From the NCBI GenBank assembly GCA_000230935.2, contig AGIQ01000004.1:401255-465254 (forward strand): a DNA stretch of 64,000 nt. The letters run 5' to 3'. The notes under the pieces are model-generated. The model did no database searches, was not told the DNA's origin, and saw only the letters and a list, made by a program, of their open reading frames with translations. This DNA is from Mycolicibacterium rhodesiae JS60. Its GTDB lineage: Bacteria; Actinomycetota; Actinomycetes; Mycobacteriales; Mycobacteriaceae. Below are positions 26,401-34,400 of the stretch, piece by piece; position 1 is the first letter of the stretch, and every line of letters begins with the position of its first letter. A program made the translations under genes and the position numbers.

Positions 26401-27035
26401 ACGACAAGCACAAGCTCGCGCTCGAGCGAGAGATGCTGGGGCTGTATGTCTCCGGGCATCCGCTCAACGGGGTGGCCCATCTGCTCAACGCACAGGTCGA
26501 TACCCAGATTCCGACCATCCTCGCCGGTGATGTCGCCAATGACACCCAGGTTCGCGTCGGCGGCATCCTGGCCGGTGTCAACCGTCGCGTCAACAAGAAC
26601 GGAATGCCCTGGGCCTCAGCGCAGTTGGAGGACCTGAGCGGCGGCATCGAGGTGATGTTCTTCCCGCAGACCTACACGCTGTTCGGTGCCGAGATCGCCG
26701 ATGACGCCGTGGTCCTGGTCGGCGGCAAGGTCCGCATCCAGGACGACCGGATCTCGCTGATCGCCAACGAGCTTGTGGTACCGGACTTTTCGAATGCCCA
26801 GGTGGACCGGCCGGTGGCGGTGAGTCTGCCCACCCGGCAGTGCACCATCGACAAGGTCACCGCGCTCAAGCAGGTGCTGGCCCGGCATCCCGGCACCTCG
26901 CAGGTACACCTGAGGCTGATCAGCGGCGACCGCATCACCACGCTGGAACTCGATCAGTCGCTGCGGGTCACACCGTCCTCGGCACTCATGGGCGACTTGA
27001 AGGCGCTGCTGGGCCCCGGTTGCCTAGGCGGCTAG
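23487..27035 (+). CDS. dnaE1: DNA polymerase III alpha subunit (replicative)
   Basis: 1182 aa. An N-terminal PHP domain begins HLHNHTEYSMLDGAAKI; this is the proofreading exonuclease in mycobacterial DnaE1. The polymerase active-site motif PDIDIDFDD has aspartates at 418, 420 and 422. The GPGRGSAAGSLV and NKSHAAGYGLVSYWTAYLK motifs are typical, with an OB-fold near residues 1000-1080. TAGACT at 23472-23477 lies 9 nt before the ATG, so the leader is absent or nearly so. Its TAG shares four bases (CTAG) with the stop of the convergent fkbM gene. Confidence 0.97.
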   Translation: MGKNDSFVHLHNHTEYSMLDGAAKITPMLAEAQRLEMPAIGMTDHGNMFGASEFYNAATKVGIKPIIGVEAYIAPGSRFDTRRILWGDPGQKSDDVSGSGSYTHMTMMAENATGLRNLFKLSSRASFEGQLGKWSRMDAEIIAEHAEGIIATTGCPSGEVQTRLRLGHTQEALESAAKWREIFGPENYFLELMDHGLSIERRVREGLLEVGRKLGIRPLATNDCHYVTRDASHNHEALLCIQTGKTLSDPNRFKFDGDGYYLKSAAEMRALWDAEVPEACDSTLLIADRVQSYADVWTPTDRMPIFPVPDGHDQGSWLRHEVQAGLRRRFPDGVPPEYTERASYEIDVICGKGFPSYFLIVADLINYARSIDIRVGPGRGSAAGSLVAYALGITNIDPIPHGLLFERFLNPERPSAPDIDIDFDDRRRGEMVRYAAEKWGSDRVAQVITFGTIKTKAALKDSARVHYGQPGFAIADRITKALPPPIMAKDIPLSGITDPDHERYKEAAEVRGLIDTDPDVRTIYETARGLEGLVRNAGVHACAVIMSSEPLIDAIPLWKRPQDGAIITGWDYPSCEAIGLLKMDFLGLRNLTIIGDCIENIKANRGIDLDLDALPFDDPKAYELLGRGDTLGVFQLDGGPMRDLLRRMQPTEFNDIVAVLALYRPGPMGMNAHNDYADRKNNRQAIKPIHPELEEPLKEILAETYGLIVYQEQIMFIAQKVASYSMGKADALRKAMGKKKLEVLEAEYQGFKEGMTANGFSEKAVKALWDTILPFAGYAFNKSHAAGYGLVSYWTAYLKANYPAEYMAGLLTSVGDDKDKAAVYLADCRRLGITVLPPDVNESVQNFASVDDDIRFGLGAIRNVGANVVSSLIATRTQKGKFADFSDYLNKIDIAACNKKVTESLVKAGAFDSLKHPRKGLFLIHTDAVDSVLGTKKAEAIGQFDLFGGGDGGDADGADAAFTIRVPDEEWDDKHKLALEREMLGLYVSGHPLNGVAHLLNAQVDTQIPTILAGDVANDTQVRVGGILAGVNRRVNKNGMPWASAQLEDLSGGIEVMFFPQTYTLFGAEIADDAVVLVGGKVRIQDDRISLIANELVVPDFSNAQVDRPVAVSLPTRQCTIDKVTALKQVLARHPGTSQVHLRLISGDRITTLELDQSLRVTPSSALMGDLKALLGPGCLGG

Positions 27036-28177
27036 TGGGTCTCGGGCACGATCGGCAGGTACTCGCCGTCGTATCGGGACAGCACTACTTCAAGTCGTGA
27101 GACTCGCGCGGTCAAATCGCCTCGTACCCGAAGCGCGTTGCTCACGTCATTGGGCCAGAGGTAGCGCCACGCGGTGTAGCTGTTCTTGAGCTCATAGACA
27201 TGGAAGCCGGCGTCGATGAAGGGGCGCAGCACGTCGATCGGTTTCAGAGCCTGGTCCGGCCACCATTGCGGCGACAGTTCGACGACGATCTCGGCATCCG
27301 GGCGAAGCGATCCGATCAGATGGCTCATCCCCGCCAGGACGTCGGGTTCGCCGCCCTCGACGTCGATCTTGATCAGCCGAGTCGACGCGATCTCGTCGAC
27401 CGTCAGCATCTGATCGAGCCGCAACGCCTCGACGTTCGATTCGGCGTTCAGGCCGCGAGTCGCCAGCGTCGTCGACATACCGGCGTTACCGGGCGGACCG
27501 GCGAACATCGTCAGCGTCCCTGGTTCCGCCGCAGCTGCCTTGTTCACCAGGCGAACGCGTTTGCCGAACTCGTCTGCTGAAACGTTGCGCCGCAATTCAT
27601 CGAACATCGCCGGGGATGCCTCCACGGCGACCGAGTGGCCGCTGGCGCCCACCGAGCGGGCCGCCAGCAGGGTGTAGTAGCCGATATTCGCTCCAACGTC
27701 GACAAAGACGTCGCCCCGGCCGATTCGGCTCGCGATAAAGCGTGTCAAATCCGGTTCCCACTCCTGAAATACCCAGATGTAGGTCCCGATGATGTCGGGG
27801 ACTCGACACGGCAGTTTGGCGCCAAAGCTTGTTCGGCCCAACAAGGGGATCATCCGGCCCATCCACGTGCGGGCCCGCAGGGACAGGGACAACGCTGCGA
27901 AGATCGGAATGAGAAGGGAAGTGCGACAGACTTTCTCGCCGAAGGACACGTGTGCCTTCGGCGTTTGCAACAGTTGTGCAACCGAACGCAACGCCAGCGC
28001 GCAACTCGCCGCCCGGTCGGTGGGGTGTGACAGCTTGGTGCCCGCGTCGAGGACCTCCGCACGACTGACCAACGTCGCCCCAACTCCGAACGTCAGCGCC
28101 TCCGTGCGGGCTCCGAACCAGTCGTAGGACTGTGTGCCCGCCCTCGAAGGATGACGACGCCTTTGCAAAAGGTTCAT
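27032..28177 (-). CDS. FkbM-family methyltransferase
   Basis: 381 aa from ATG. The SAM-binding motif VFVDVGANIGYYTLLAAR is near residues 155-172, followed by VAVEASP and the family's IKIDVEGGEPDVLAG segment. The N-terminal 140 residues are extra and variable. FkbM enzymes O-methylate sugars or polyketides, and in mycobacteria they act on glycolipids; the substrate here is unknown. A pair of direct repeats lies 27-66 nt upstream of the start, suggesting dedicated regulation. Confidence 0.85.
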   Translation of the reverse strand: MNLLQRRRHPSRAGTQSYDWFGARTEALTFGVGATLVSRAEVLDAGTKLSHPTDRAASCALALRSVAQLLQTPKAHVSFGEKVCRTSLLIPIFAALSLSLRARTWMGRMIPLLGRTSFGAKLPCRVPDIIGTYIWVFQEWEPDLTRFIASRIGRGDVFVDVGANIGYYTLLAARSVGASGHSVAVEASPAMFDELRRNVSADEFGKRVRLVNKAAAAEPGTLTMFAGPPGNAGMSTTLATRGLNAESNVEALRLDQMLTVDEIASTRLIKIDVEGGEPDVLAGMSHLIGSLRPDAEIVVELSPQWWPDQALKPIDVLRPFIDAGFHVYELKNSYTAWRYLWPNDVSNALRVRGDLTARVSRLEVVLSRYDGEYLPIVPETH

Positions 28178-28509
28178 TGCTCACAGCCCCCCGGGTAGAT
28201 GTACAAGCAGATCATCAGGATCTAGCAAGCAGATCCTCAGGATTCTAATCAGATAATTGGCTGAGGAGTAAATATCACCGATTGTGTTCACTACGCACAT
28301 CCGCAGCAGGTGGCCGCCGCAAATTGCAGTAGTCGTAAGTCTTGTGCGCAAGCTCGTGTTGAACTAGCGGGCCGCACGCTGTCGGCGCGCGAGGGGCCTT
28401 GTCGGCAACGCTGAGCGACACCTACGGCCGCGGGGCCCCGTTGTCACGGGCGTCAGTTGTTCACAGCGGGTCCGATTTGTCGGGGGACGCGCGGACGTAG
28501 CGTGGAGCC
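28178..28509. other. 332-nt non-coding region between divergent genes
   Basis: No supported gene. It is less GC-rich than its surroundings between about 28200 and 28300. It holds the direct repeats at 28204-28243, on the fkbM side. At the other end, TAGCGT (28498-28503) lies 6 nt before the ATG of the SRPBCC gene. Nothing is recognised in 28250-28490. Confidence 0.6.
28204..28243. repeat. Two imperfect 18-nt direct repeats
   Basis: CAAGCAGATCATCAGGAT (28204-28221) and CAAGCAGATCCTCAGGAT (28226-28243) differ at one base and have a 22-nt period, about two helical turns. The second contains the palindrome ATCCTnAGGAT when read on the minus strand. Their spacing and position upstream of fkbM fit a tandem regulator-binding site. 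Confidence 0.55.
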
Positions 28510-28923
28510 ATGAACGATGACGCGGCAGTCGACTCTCAGCACATCAGCGCGTGGATCAATCGTTCGGCGATCGACGTCTACCGCTACGCGGCCGACCCGG
28601 CGCATCTGCCCGAGTGGGCGGCCGGCCTGGCGCGCAGCGAGCTGACCAGGGTCGGCGACACCTGGGTGGCGACCTCACCGATGGGGGAGATCGCCATCGA
28701 GTTCACCCCGGCCAACGATCTGGGGGTGCTCGATCATGTCGTCACCCTGCCGTCCGGCGAGCCGGTCTTCAATCCACTACGTGTGGTGCCGGCCGGCGAC
28801 CAGTGGTGCGAGGTGGTGTTCACGCTGCGGCGCAGACCGGACATGTCCGATGACGACTACGCGGCCGACGGCGCGGCGGTGGCGGCTGACCTGGCCACCC
28901 TGAAACGGATTTTGGAGCGTTAG
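28510..28923 (+). CDS. SRPBCC/START-like domain protein
   Basis: 137 aa from ATG with a leaderless TAGCGT-N6-ATG promoter. The sequence (HISAWINRSAIDVYRYAADPAHLPEWAAGL at the start, then DHVVTLPSG and a C-terminal helix) matches polyketide-cyclase-type SRPBCC proteins, which bind hydrophobic ligands in a helix-grip cavity. The ligand is unknown. The stop shares the four bases TTAG with the convergent small membrane gene. Confidence 0.78.
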   Translation: MNDDAAVDSQHISAWINRSAIDVYRYAADPAHLPEWAAGLARSELTRVGDTWVATSPMGEIAIEFTPANDLGVLDHVVTLPSGEPVFNPLRVVPAGDQWCEVVFTLRRRPDMSDDDYAADGAAVAADLATLKRILER

Positions 28924-29114
28924 CGGCGAGGACGGCGGAAGCCGAACACCAGCCAGATCACGGTGGAGGTGCCCGCGGCTACCAGCACCGCGGGCGCGGC
29001 ATTCGCCGTCACCAGCCCGACGACGCCGAACACGATCAGGCCAAGGACCAGCGCGACGAGCTTGTACAGCGGCCACGGCACGCCCGCGATCTGCACCTGA
29101 TGCATGCTCGTCAT
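28920..29114 (-). CDS. Small membrane protein coupled to the efflux pump
   Basis: 64 aa from the ATG at 29114, which overlaps the MFS stop codon as ATGA, so translation is coupled. Two hydrophobic helices (LYKLVALVLGLIVFGVVGLV and APAVLVAAGTSTVIWLVFGF) are followed by a basic tail. Function is unknown. It may be an accessory or stability factor for the transporter, judged only from coupling. Confidence 0.6.
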   Translation of the reverse strand: MTSMHQVQIAGVPWPLYKLVALVLGLIVFGVVGLVTANAAPAVLVAAGTSTVIWLVFGFRRPRR

Positions 29115-30703
29115 GGGTCGACGATAGCATTTTTTCGGGTGCCCGAAACTGAGGCTTCGGGCCCTGATGTTTTCGGCTGGGCGGGCAGTACTGCCAGCAC
29201 AAATACCGCACCCGCGACGCAGACCGCGGCCGCCGTCAGGCAGCCTGCCTGCATGCCGGCCAGGAACGCGTTGTCGACGGCACTGCGCACCGCACCCGCG
29301 ATCGGCGGCGGCGCCTGAGCCGCCACGGCCAGCCCCTGGGCCAGGCCGTCGGCGGCGGCGGACTGCGCGCCGGCCGGCATGGCGCCCAGCGCCTGGCTGT
29401 CGGCCAGGCGCCGGATGTAGAGGGTGGAGAAGATGCTGCCGATCACCGCGACACCCAGGGTGCCGCCGATCTGGCGGGTGGCATCGTTGACGGCCGACCC
29501 GGCGCCGGCCTGTTCGGGACGCACGACGCCCATGATCGAGTCGGTGGCCGGCGCCGTGGTGAGCCCGAGCCCGCCGCCGAGCAGCACCATCTGCGCGGCC
29601 ATCGTCGCGTAGGTGACCCCGAGGTCGCTTGCGGCGATCCACCCGAACGATGTGGCGAGCAGCAGAAGGCCAACGAAGACAACCGCTTTGGTGCCGATCC
29701 GGGTGACCGAAAGCCGGGTGCCGAGTATCGAGCCGACGGCGATGGACAGCGCGACGGGCAGCATGCGGACCCCGGTCTCCAGCGGGCTGAATCCCTTGAG
29801 TAATTGCATGAACTGGGTGATCAGGAAGACGAAGCCGAAGAGGGCGAAGAAGGCGACGGTCACCGCACCGCTGGCGGCGCTGAACCGCAGGTTGGCGAAC
29901 AAGCTGATGTCGATCAGCGGATCTTCTCGGCGCCATTCCCACCACGCGAAGGCCACGGCGGCGATCAGCGCGACGACGAATCCGACCAGCGTCGGCGCGC
30001 CGGCCCAGCCGCGGTCGGGGGCTTCGATGATCGTGTAAACCAATGCCCCCAGCGTGATCACCGACAACGCAATTCCGCCGCTGTCCAGCCGGGTTTGCCG
30101 GGCAGCGGACGACGCCGGAATGACGAGCGGAGCGGCCAGTGCTGCGACGAGGGCGATAGGCGCGAGCGCGAGAAACAGGCTGCCCCACCAGAACGCCTCC
30201 AGCAGCGCGCCGCCGAGGATGGGACCGAGAGCTACGCCCAGGCCGGTGACACCGCCCCACACTCCGATGGCGGCCGCCCGCTGCCGCGGATCGCGGAACG
30301 TGTCGGTGATGATCGCCAGCGTCGTGGGAAAGATCAGCGCCGCGGCCATACCCATCGCCAGCCGCATGGTGATCAAGGCGCCTGTCGAGGTGCACAGCGC
30401 GGCGCCGACGCTGCTGAGCGCGAACAGGACCAGCCCCGTGATCAGGGTTCCGCGACGGCCGAACCGGTCGCCGATCGTGCCGCCGGCCAGCACGAGGGCG
30501 GCCAATGCCAGGTTGTATGCGTCGACGATCCACTGCAGTTCTTTCGTGGAGGCGCCCAGTGCTGAGTTCAGTGTTGGCAGAGCGACGTTGACGATGGTCG
30601 CCTCGACGGTGATGGCCAGAGTGGCTACCAGGACGACCGCGAGGATGGCAGCGGGCCGGACGCGCTGCGGAGTGCTGCGCAGCGACGCGGTGTCGACGGT
30701 CAT
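29111..30703 (-). CDS. MFS drug-efflux transporter, DHA2 (EmrB/QacA) family
   Basis: 530 aa with about 14 membrane helices. DHA2-type motifs include VNVALPTLNSALGAS in TM1 and its following loop, WIVDAYNLALAALVL, and the motif A loop GTIGDRFGRRG. It probably exports hydrophobic or cationic compounds by proton antiport. It lies downstream of a TetR gene, and two operator-like palindromes occur just before its start. It is therefore probably repressed by that TetR protein and induced by a transported ligand. Confidence 0.9.
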   Translation of the reverse strand: MTVDTASLRSTPQRVRPAAILAVVLVATLAITVEATIVNVALPTLNSALGASTKELQWIVDAYNLALAALVLAGGTIGDRFGRRGTLITGLVLFALSSVGAALCTSTGALITMRLAMGMAAALIFPTTLAIITDTFRDPRQRAAAIGVWGGVTGLGVALGPILGGALLEAFWWGSLFLALAPIALVAALAAPLVIPASSAARQTRLDSGGIALSVITLGALVYTIIEAPDRGWAGAPTLVGFVVALIAAVAFAWWEWRREDPLIDISLFANLRFSAASGAVTVAFFALFGFVFLITQFMQLLKGFSPLETGVRMLPVALSIAVGSILGTRLSVTRIGTKAVVFVGLLLLATSFGWIAASDLGVTYATMAAQMVLLGGGLGLTTAPATDSIMGVVRPEQAGAGSAVNDATRQIGGTLGVAVIGSIFSTLYIRRLADSQALGAMPAGAQSAAADGLAQGLAVAAQAPPPIAGAVRSAVDNAFLAGMQAGCLTAAAVCVAGAVFVLAVLPAQPKTSGPEASVSGTRKNAIVDP

Positions 30704-30715
30704 GGGCGAACCTCT

Positions 30716-30771
30716 ATGTTGACGGCGCTAACATCCGCGAGCATGCCAGCGGAGGTTAGCGCTGTCAACAT
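30716..30771. promoter_or_regulatory. Twin TetR-type operators upstream of the MFS gene
   Basis: Two 17-nt pseudo-palindromes in opposite orientation: TGTTGACGGCGCTAACA at 30717-30733, and on the minus strand TGTTGACAGCGCTAACC at 30770-30754 (15 of 17 identical). Each has the internal symmetry TGTTnnC-GnnAACA expected for a TetR dimer. Together they form a larger inverted repeat with 21-nt arms. They lie 13-67 nt upstream of the MFS start, between it and the tetR stop. Confidence 0.75.
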
Positions 30772-30775
30772 ACGG

Positions 30776-31387
30776 CTAGCGCAGGCCCGCACCGATGACG
30801 TCGAGCAGCCGGTCGGTGATCAGCTGCCGGCGATCGGGGCCCACTGTGCGCAGTGGACCGTCGATGAACAGCGTCGCCGCACCGTGGACAGCGGCCCAGG
30901 CCGCCTCGTCGAAACCGTCCCTGCGGGTGTTGTCGAGCATGCCGACGCTGACCAGCTCGTCGAGGCAGCAGCGCAGGATCAGGAACGGGTGGCGGTCGGC
31001 GGGCACCGCCTCATCGGTGGATTCGGTACCGTCCGGCGCGGACGCGGTGCGAAACAGTCCCGGCTCGGACACCGCGAAGTCAATGTAGGACTGGCCGCAG
31101 GCGCGAAACCGCGCCAGCGCGCGATCCTCGCGGGACTCGCCGGCGCCGACAGCGTCCAGCGCCGCCGCCATCGCCGCACCCATCTGGGCCGTGACGTGGG
31201 CTTTCACCGCGCCCAGCAGCGCTTGCCGGTCGGCGTAGTGGCGGTAGGCCGCGGAGTTGCTCACCCCCGCCAGGCGCTGGACGTCACGCAACACCACGGC
31301 GTCGGGACCACCCGCGCGGGCCAGCGCGACCCCGTGGTCGAGCAGTGCCTGACGCAGGTTGCCGTGGTGATAGGAGGCGCTCGCCAT
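30776..31387 (-). CDS. TetR-family transcriptional regulator of the efflux pump
   Basis: 203 aa. The N-terminal HTH (YHHGNLRQALLDHGVAL, then DVQRLAGVSNSAAYRHYADRQALL) is typical. The C-terminal ligand domain ends with the TetR_C_33-like GPLRTVGPDRRQ region. Same strand as the MFS gene and 72 nt upstream of it. The twin operators between them, plus a weaker match at its own start (31387-31403), suggest it represses both the pump and itself. Confidence 0.9.
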   Translation of the reverse strand: MASASYHHGNLRQALLDHGVALARAGGPDAVVLRDVQRLAGVSNSAAYRHYADRQALLGAVKAHVTAQMGAAMAAALDAVGAGESREDRALARFRACGQSYIDFAVSEPGLFRTASAPDGTESTDEAVPADRHPFLILRCCLDELVSVGMLDNTRRDGFDEAAWAAVHGAATLFIDGPLRTVGPDRRQLITDRLLDVIGAGLR

Positions 31388-31403
31388 GTTGACAAGTCTT
31401 ACA
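31387..31403. promoter_or_regulatory. Weaker match to the TetR operator at the tetR start
   Basis: TGTTGACAAGTCTTACA matches 12 of 17 bases of the strong operator at 30717-30733, including the full TGTTGAC half. It abuts the tetR start codon in the divergent region with the nitrate reductase gene, so it could mediate autoregulation. Confidence 0.4.
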
Positions 31404-31488
31404 TCGCCTGCCGAGTTCTCACATGCGCGGCCCGGCCGATGTGAGCGCGGTTTATCTTTGCGATAACGCGTCTCGAAACTTGCCCGTA

Positions 31489-34400
31489 ATGTCCGCCGGG
31501 CACGGTAAAGCCGTGGCTGTCGGGAATGACTGCGCCGACCACATCCGTACCGCGTGCTCGTATTGCGGGGTCGGATGTGGCATCGACGTGCGCACCAAGC
31601 CCGGCCCTCATGGCCCGGTCATCGCCAACGTCGTCGGTGACCGGCTTCACCCCACCAACCTCGGCCGGTTGTGCACGAAAGGTGCCACCCATACCGAACT
31701 CATGGGCAGCAGCGAGGGCCGCGCGATCGAAGCGCTGATCCGTCCGGCTCGCGGTGAGGAATTCGTCTCCGCCCCCGTCGACGAAGCCGTCACGACGGTG
31801 GGGACCCGGCTGCGCGAGATGCTGGACCGGCACGGCCCGGACTCGATCGCACTATACGTCTCCGGCCAGATGTCCATGGAAGCCCAATACCTGGCCACCA
31901 AACTGGCCAAAGGGTTCATCCGCACGGTCAACATCGAATCAAACTCGCGGCTGTGCATGGCCAGCGCGGCGACCGGATACAAGCAGTCCCTCGGCTCCGA
32001 CGGGCCGCCCGGCTCGTACGACGACTTCGACTGTGCGGACCTGTTTTTCGTCATCGGCGCGAACATGGCCGACTGCCACCCGATCCTGTTCCTGCGAATG
32101 GCCGACCGGCTGCGGGCCGGGGCCAAGCTGATCGTCGTCGACCCGCGGCGTACCGCCACCGCCGACAAGGCCGACCTGTTCCTGCAGATCCGGCCCGGCA
32201 CCGACTTGGCGCTGCTGAACGGCTTGCTGCATCTGCTGGTGGCCGCCGGCGCCGTCGACACCGACTTCATCGCCGAGTACACCGAGGGCTGGGACGCGAT
32301 GCCGGAATTCCTCGCCGGCTACCCGCCGGCGAAGGTGGCCGAAATCACCGGCCTGGCCGAAGCCGACATCCGCACCGCGGCAACGATGATCGGCGAGGCC
32401 GGTGAATGGATGTCGCTATGGACGATGGGCCTCAACCAGAGCACTCACGGCACCTGGAACACCAACGCCATCTGCAACCTGCATCTGGCCACCGGCGCGA
32501 TCTGCCGGTCCGGCAGTGGCCCGATGTCGCTGACCGGCCAGCCCAACGCGATGGGCGGTCGCGAAATGGGTTATATGGGGCCTGGTTTGCCCGGGCAGCG
32601 CTCGGTGGCGTCCGCGGATGACCGGGCTTTCGTCGAAGCGGTGTGGGAACTGCCGCCGGGAACGATCCGGGCCGATACCAACCGGGGCACCATCGACATG
32701 TTCGAGCAGTTGGCAGAAGGGGACATCAAGGCCTGCTGGATCATCTGCACCAACCCGGTGGCCACCGTGCCCAATCGCACCACCGTCATCACCGGCCTGG
32801 AGACCGCGGAGCTGGTCATCACCCAGGACGCCTACCGCGACACGGCCACCAACCGGTACGCCGATGTCGTGCTGCCCGCGGCGCTGTGGGCTGAATCCGA
32901 TGCGGTGATGGTGAATTCCGAACGCACGCTCACTCTGGTGAGCCAATGTGTTTCCCCGGCAGGTCAATCCCGCCCGGACTGGAAGCTGATCTGCCAGGTG
33001 GCCGAGGCCATGGGATTCGGTGCCCACTTCGGCTATGAGTCCAGTGAACAGATCTTCGACGAGATCCGCCGGTTCGCCAACCCCAAGACCGGCTACGACC
33101 TGCGCGGCATCACCTATCAACGACTGCGGGAAACGCCCGTACAGTGGCCCTGCCCACCCGACGACGAGCAGGACCGTCACCCGATTCGGTACCTCAACGA
33201 CGGTCGGCTCAGGTTTGCCACCCCGTCCGGCCGGGGTACCTTCCACGCGCGGCCACACCTGGATGCCCGCGAATTGCCCGATGGTGACTACCCTTTTGTC
33301 TTGAACACCGGCCGGCTGCCCCACCAGTGGCACACCATGACCAAGACCGGCCGGGTCGCCAAGCTCAACAAGCTCAACGGAAAGCCCTTCGTCGAGATCA
33401 ACCCCGACGACGCTGGGACGCTTGGCATCGTCGACGGTCAGGCCGTCGAGCTGCAATCGCGCCGGGGCCGGGCCGTGCTGCCCGCCGTGGTCACCGACCG
33501 GATCCGGCCGGGCAATTGCTTCGCGCCCTTTCACTGGAACGACGAGCACGGCGAGTACCTCGCGATCAACGCCTTGACCAGTGATGCCGTCGACAGCGAC
33601 TCGCTGCAACCAGAACTCAAGGTGTGCGCCGTGAGTCTGCGCTCGGCCAAGACGGTCGACACCCAGCTCCCGCCGACCGCCACCGACGACGAAAAGCACT
33701 ACCTGTCAGGATTTTTCGCCGCGCTCACGGGAGACGTCATCGGCGTCCCTGTGTTGCCGGCGAGCGCACCGGTCAGCAAGCCGGTGCGCTTGTGGATCGA
33801 CGGCCTGCTGGCTGGAACCTATTCCCGCGCTACCGACACACGCGCCGTTGCCGAGCCGGCTGCAGGGCCGTGGGTGTTGTGGGCGTCGCAGACCGGCAAC
33901 GCTGAGGAACTCGCCGGCCGGCTCGTCGATCAGCTCGGTGCGGCCGGTCTTCCGGCCAGGCTGGTCAACATGAACGACTGCGCGGTGACTGATCTCGCGG
34001 CCCGCGACGTGCTGGTGGTGACCAGTACTTTCGGTGACGGTGATCCACCGGACAACGGCGCGGACTTCTGGGACCGGCTACAGGCCCCAGATGCCCCTGA
34101 CCTGCACGGGCTTCGGTTCGCGGTGTTGGGAATCGGCGACCGGTCCTATGGCCAGTTCTGCGGCCACGCCCGATCACTCGACACCAGGCTGGCCGAACTC
34201 GGCGGTGCCCGCCTGCTCGACCGCAGAGAATGCGAGGTCCACGACGAGGATTCGCTGACGACGTGGGCCCAGCGCGTGATCGTCCTTGTCAGTGCGGGCG
34301 AATCGGCACCGGCGGTGGCCCACGCACCCACCATCTCTCGTCCCTCAGAGCCGTTTACCCGTGCCAGGCCCGTGCCCGCGCGGTTGGCGCGGAACACCAG

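Noticed and set aside
31452..31477. Possible GlnR box near the nitrate reductase start (GATAAC...GAAAC)
   Set aside because: Spacing between the AC pairs is 10 nt rather than the GlnR-type 9, so the match is not convincing.
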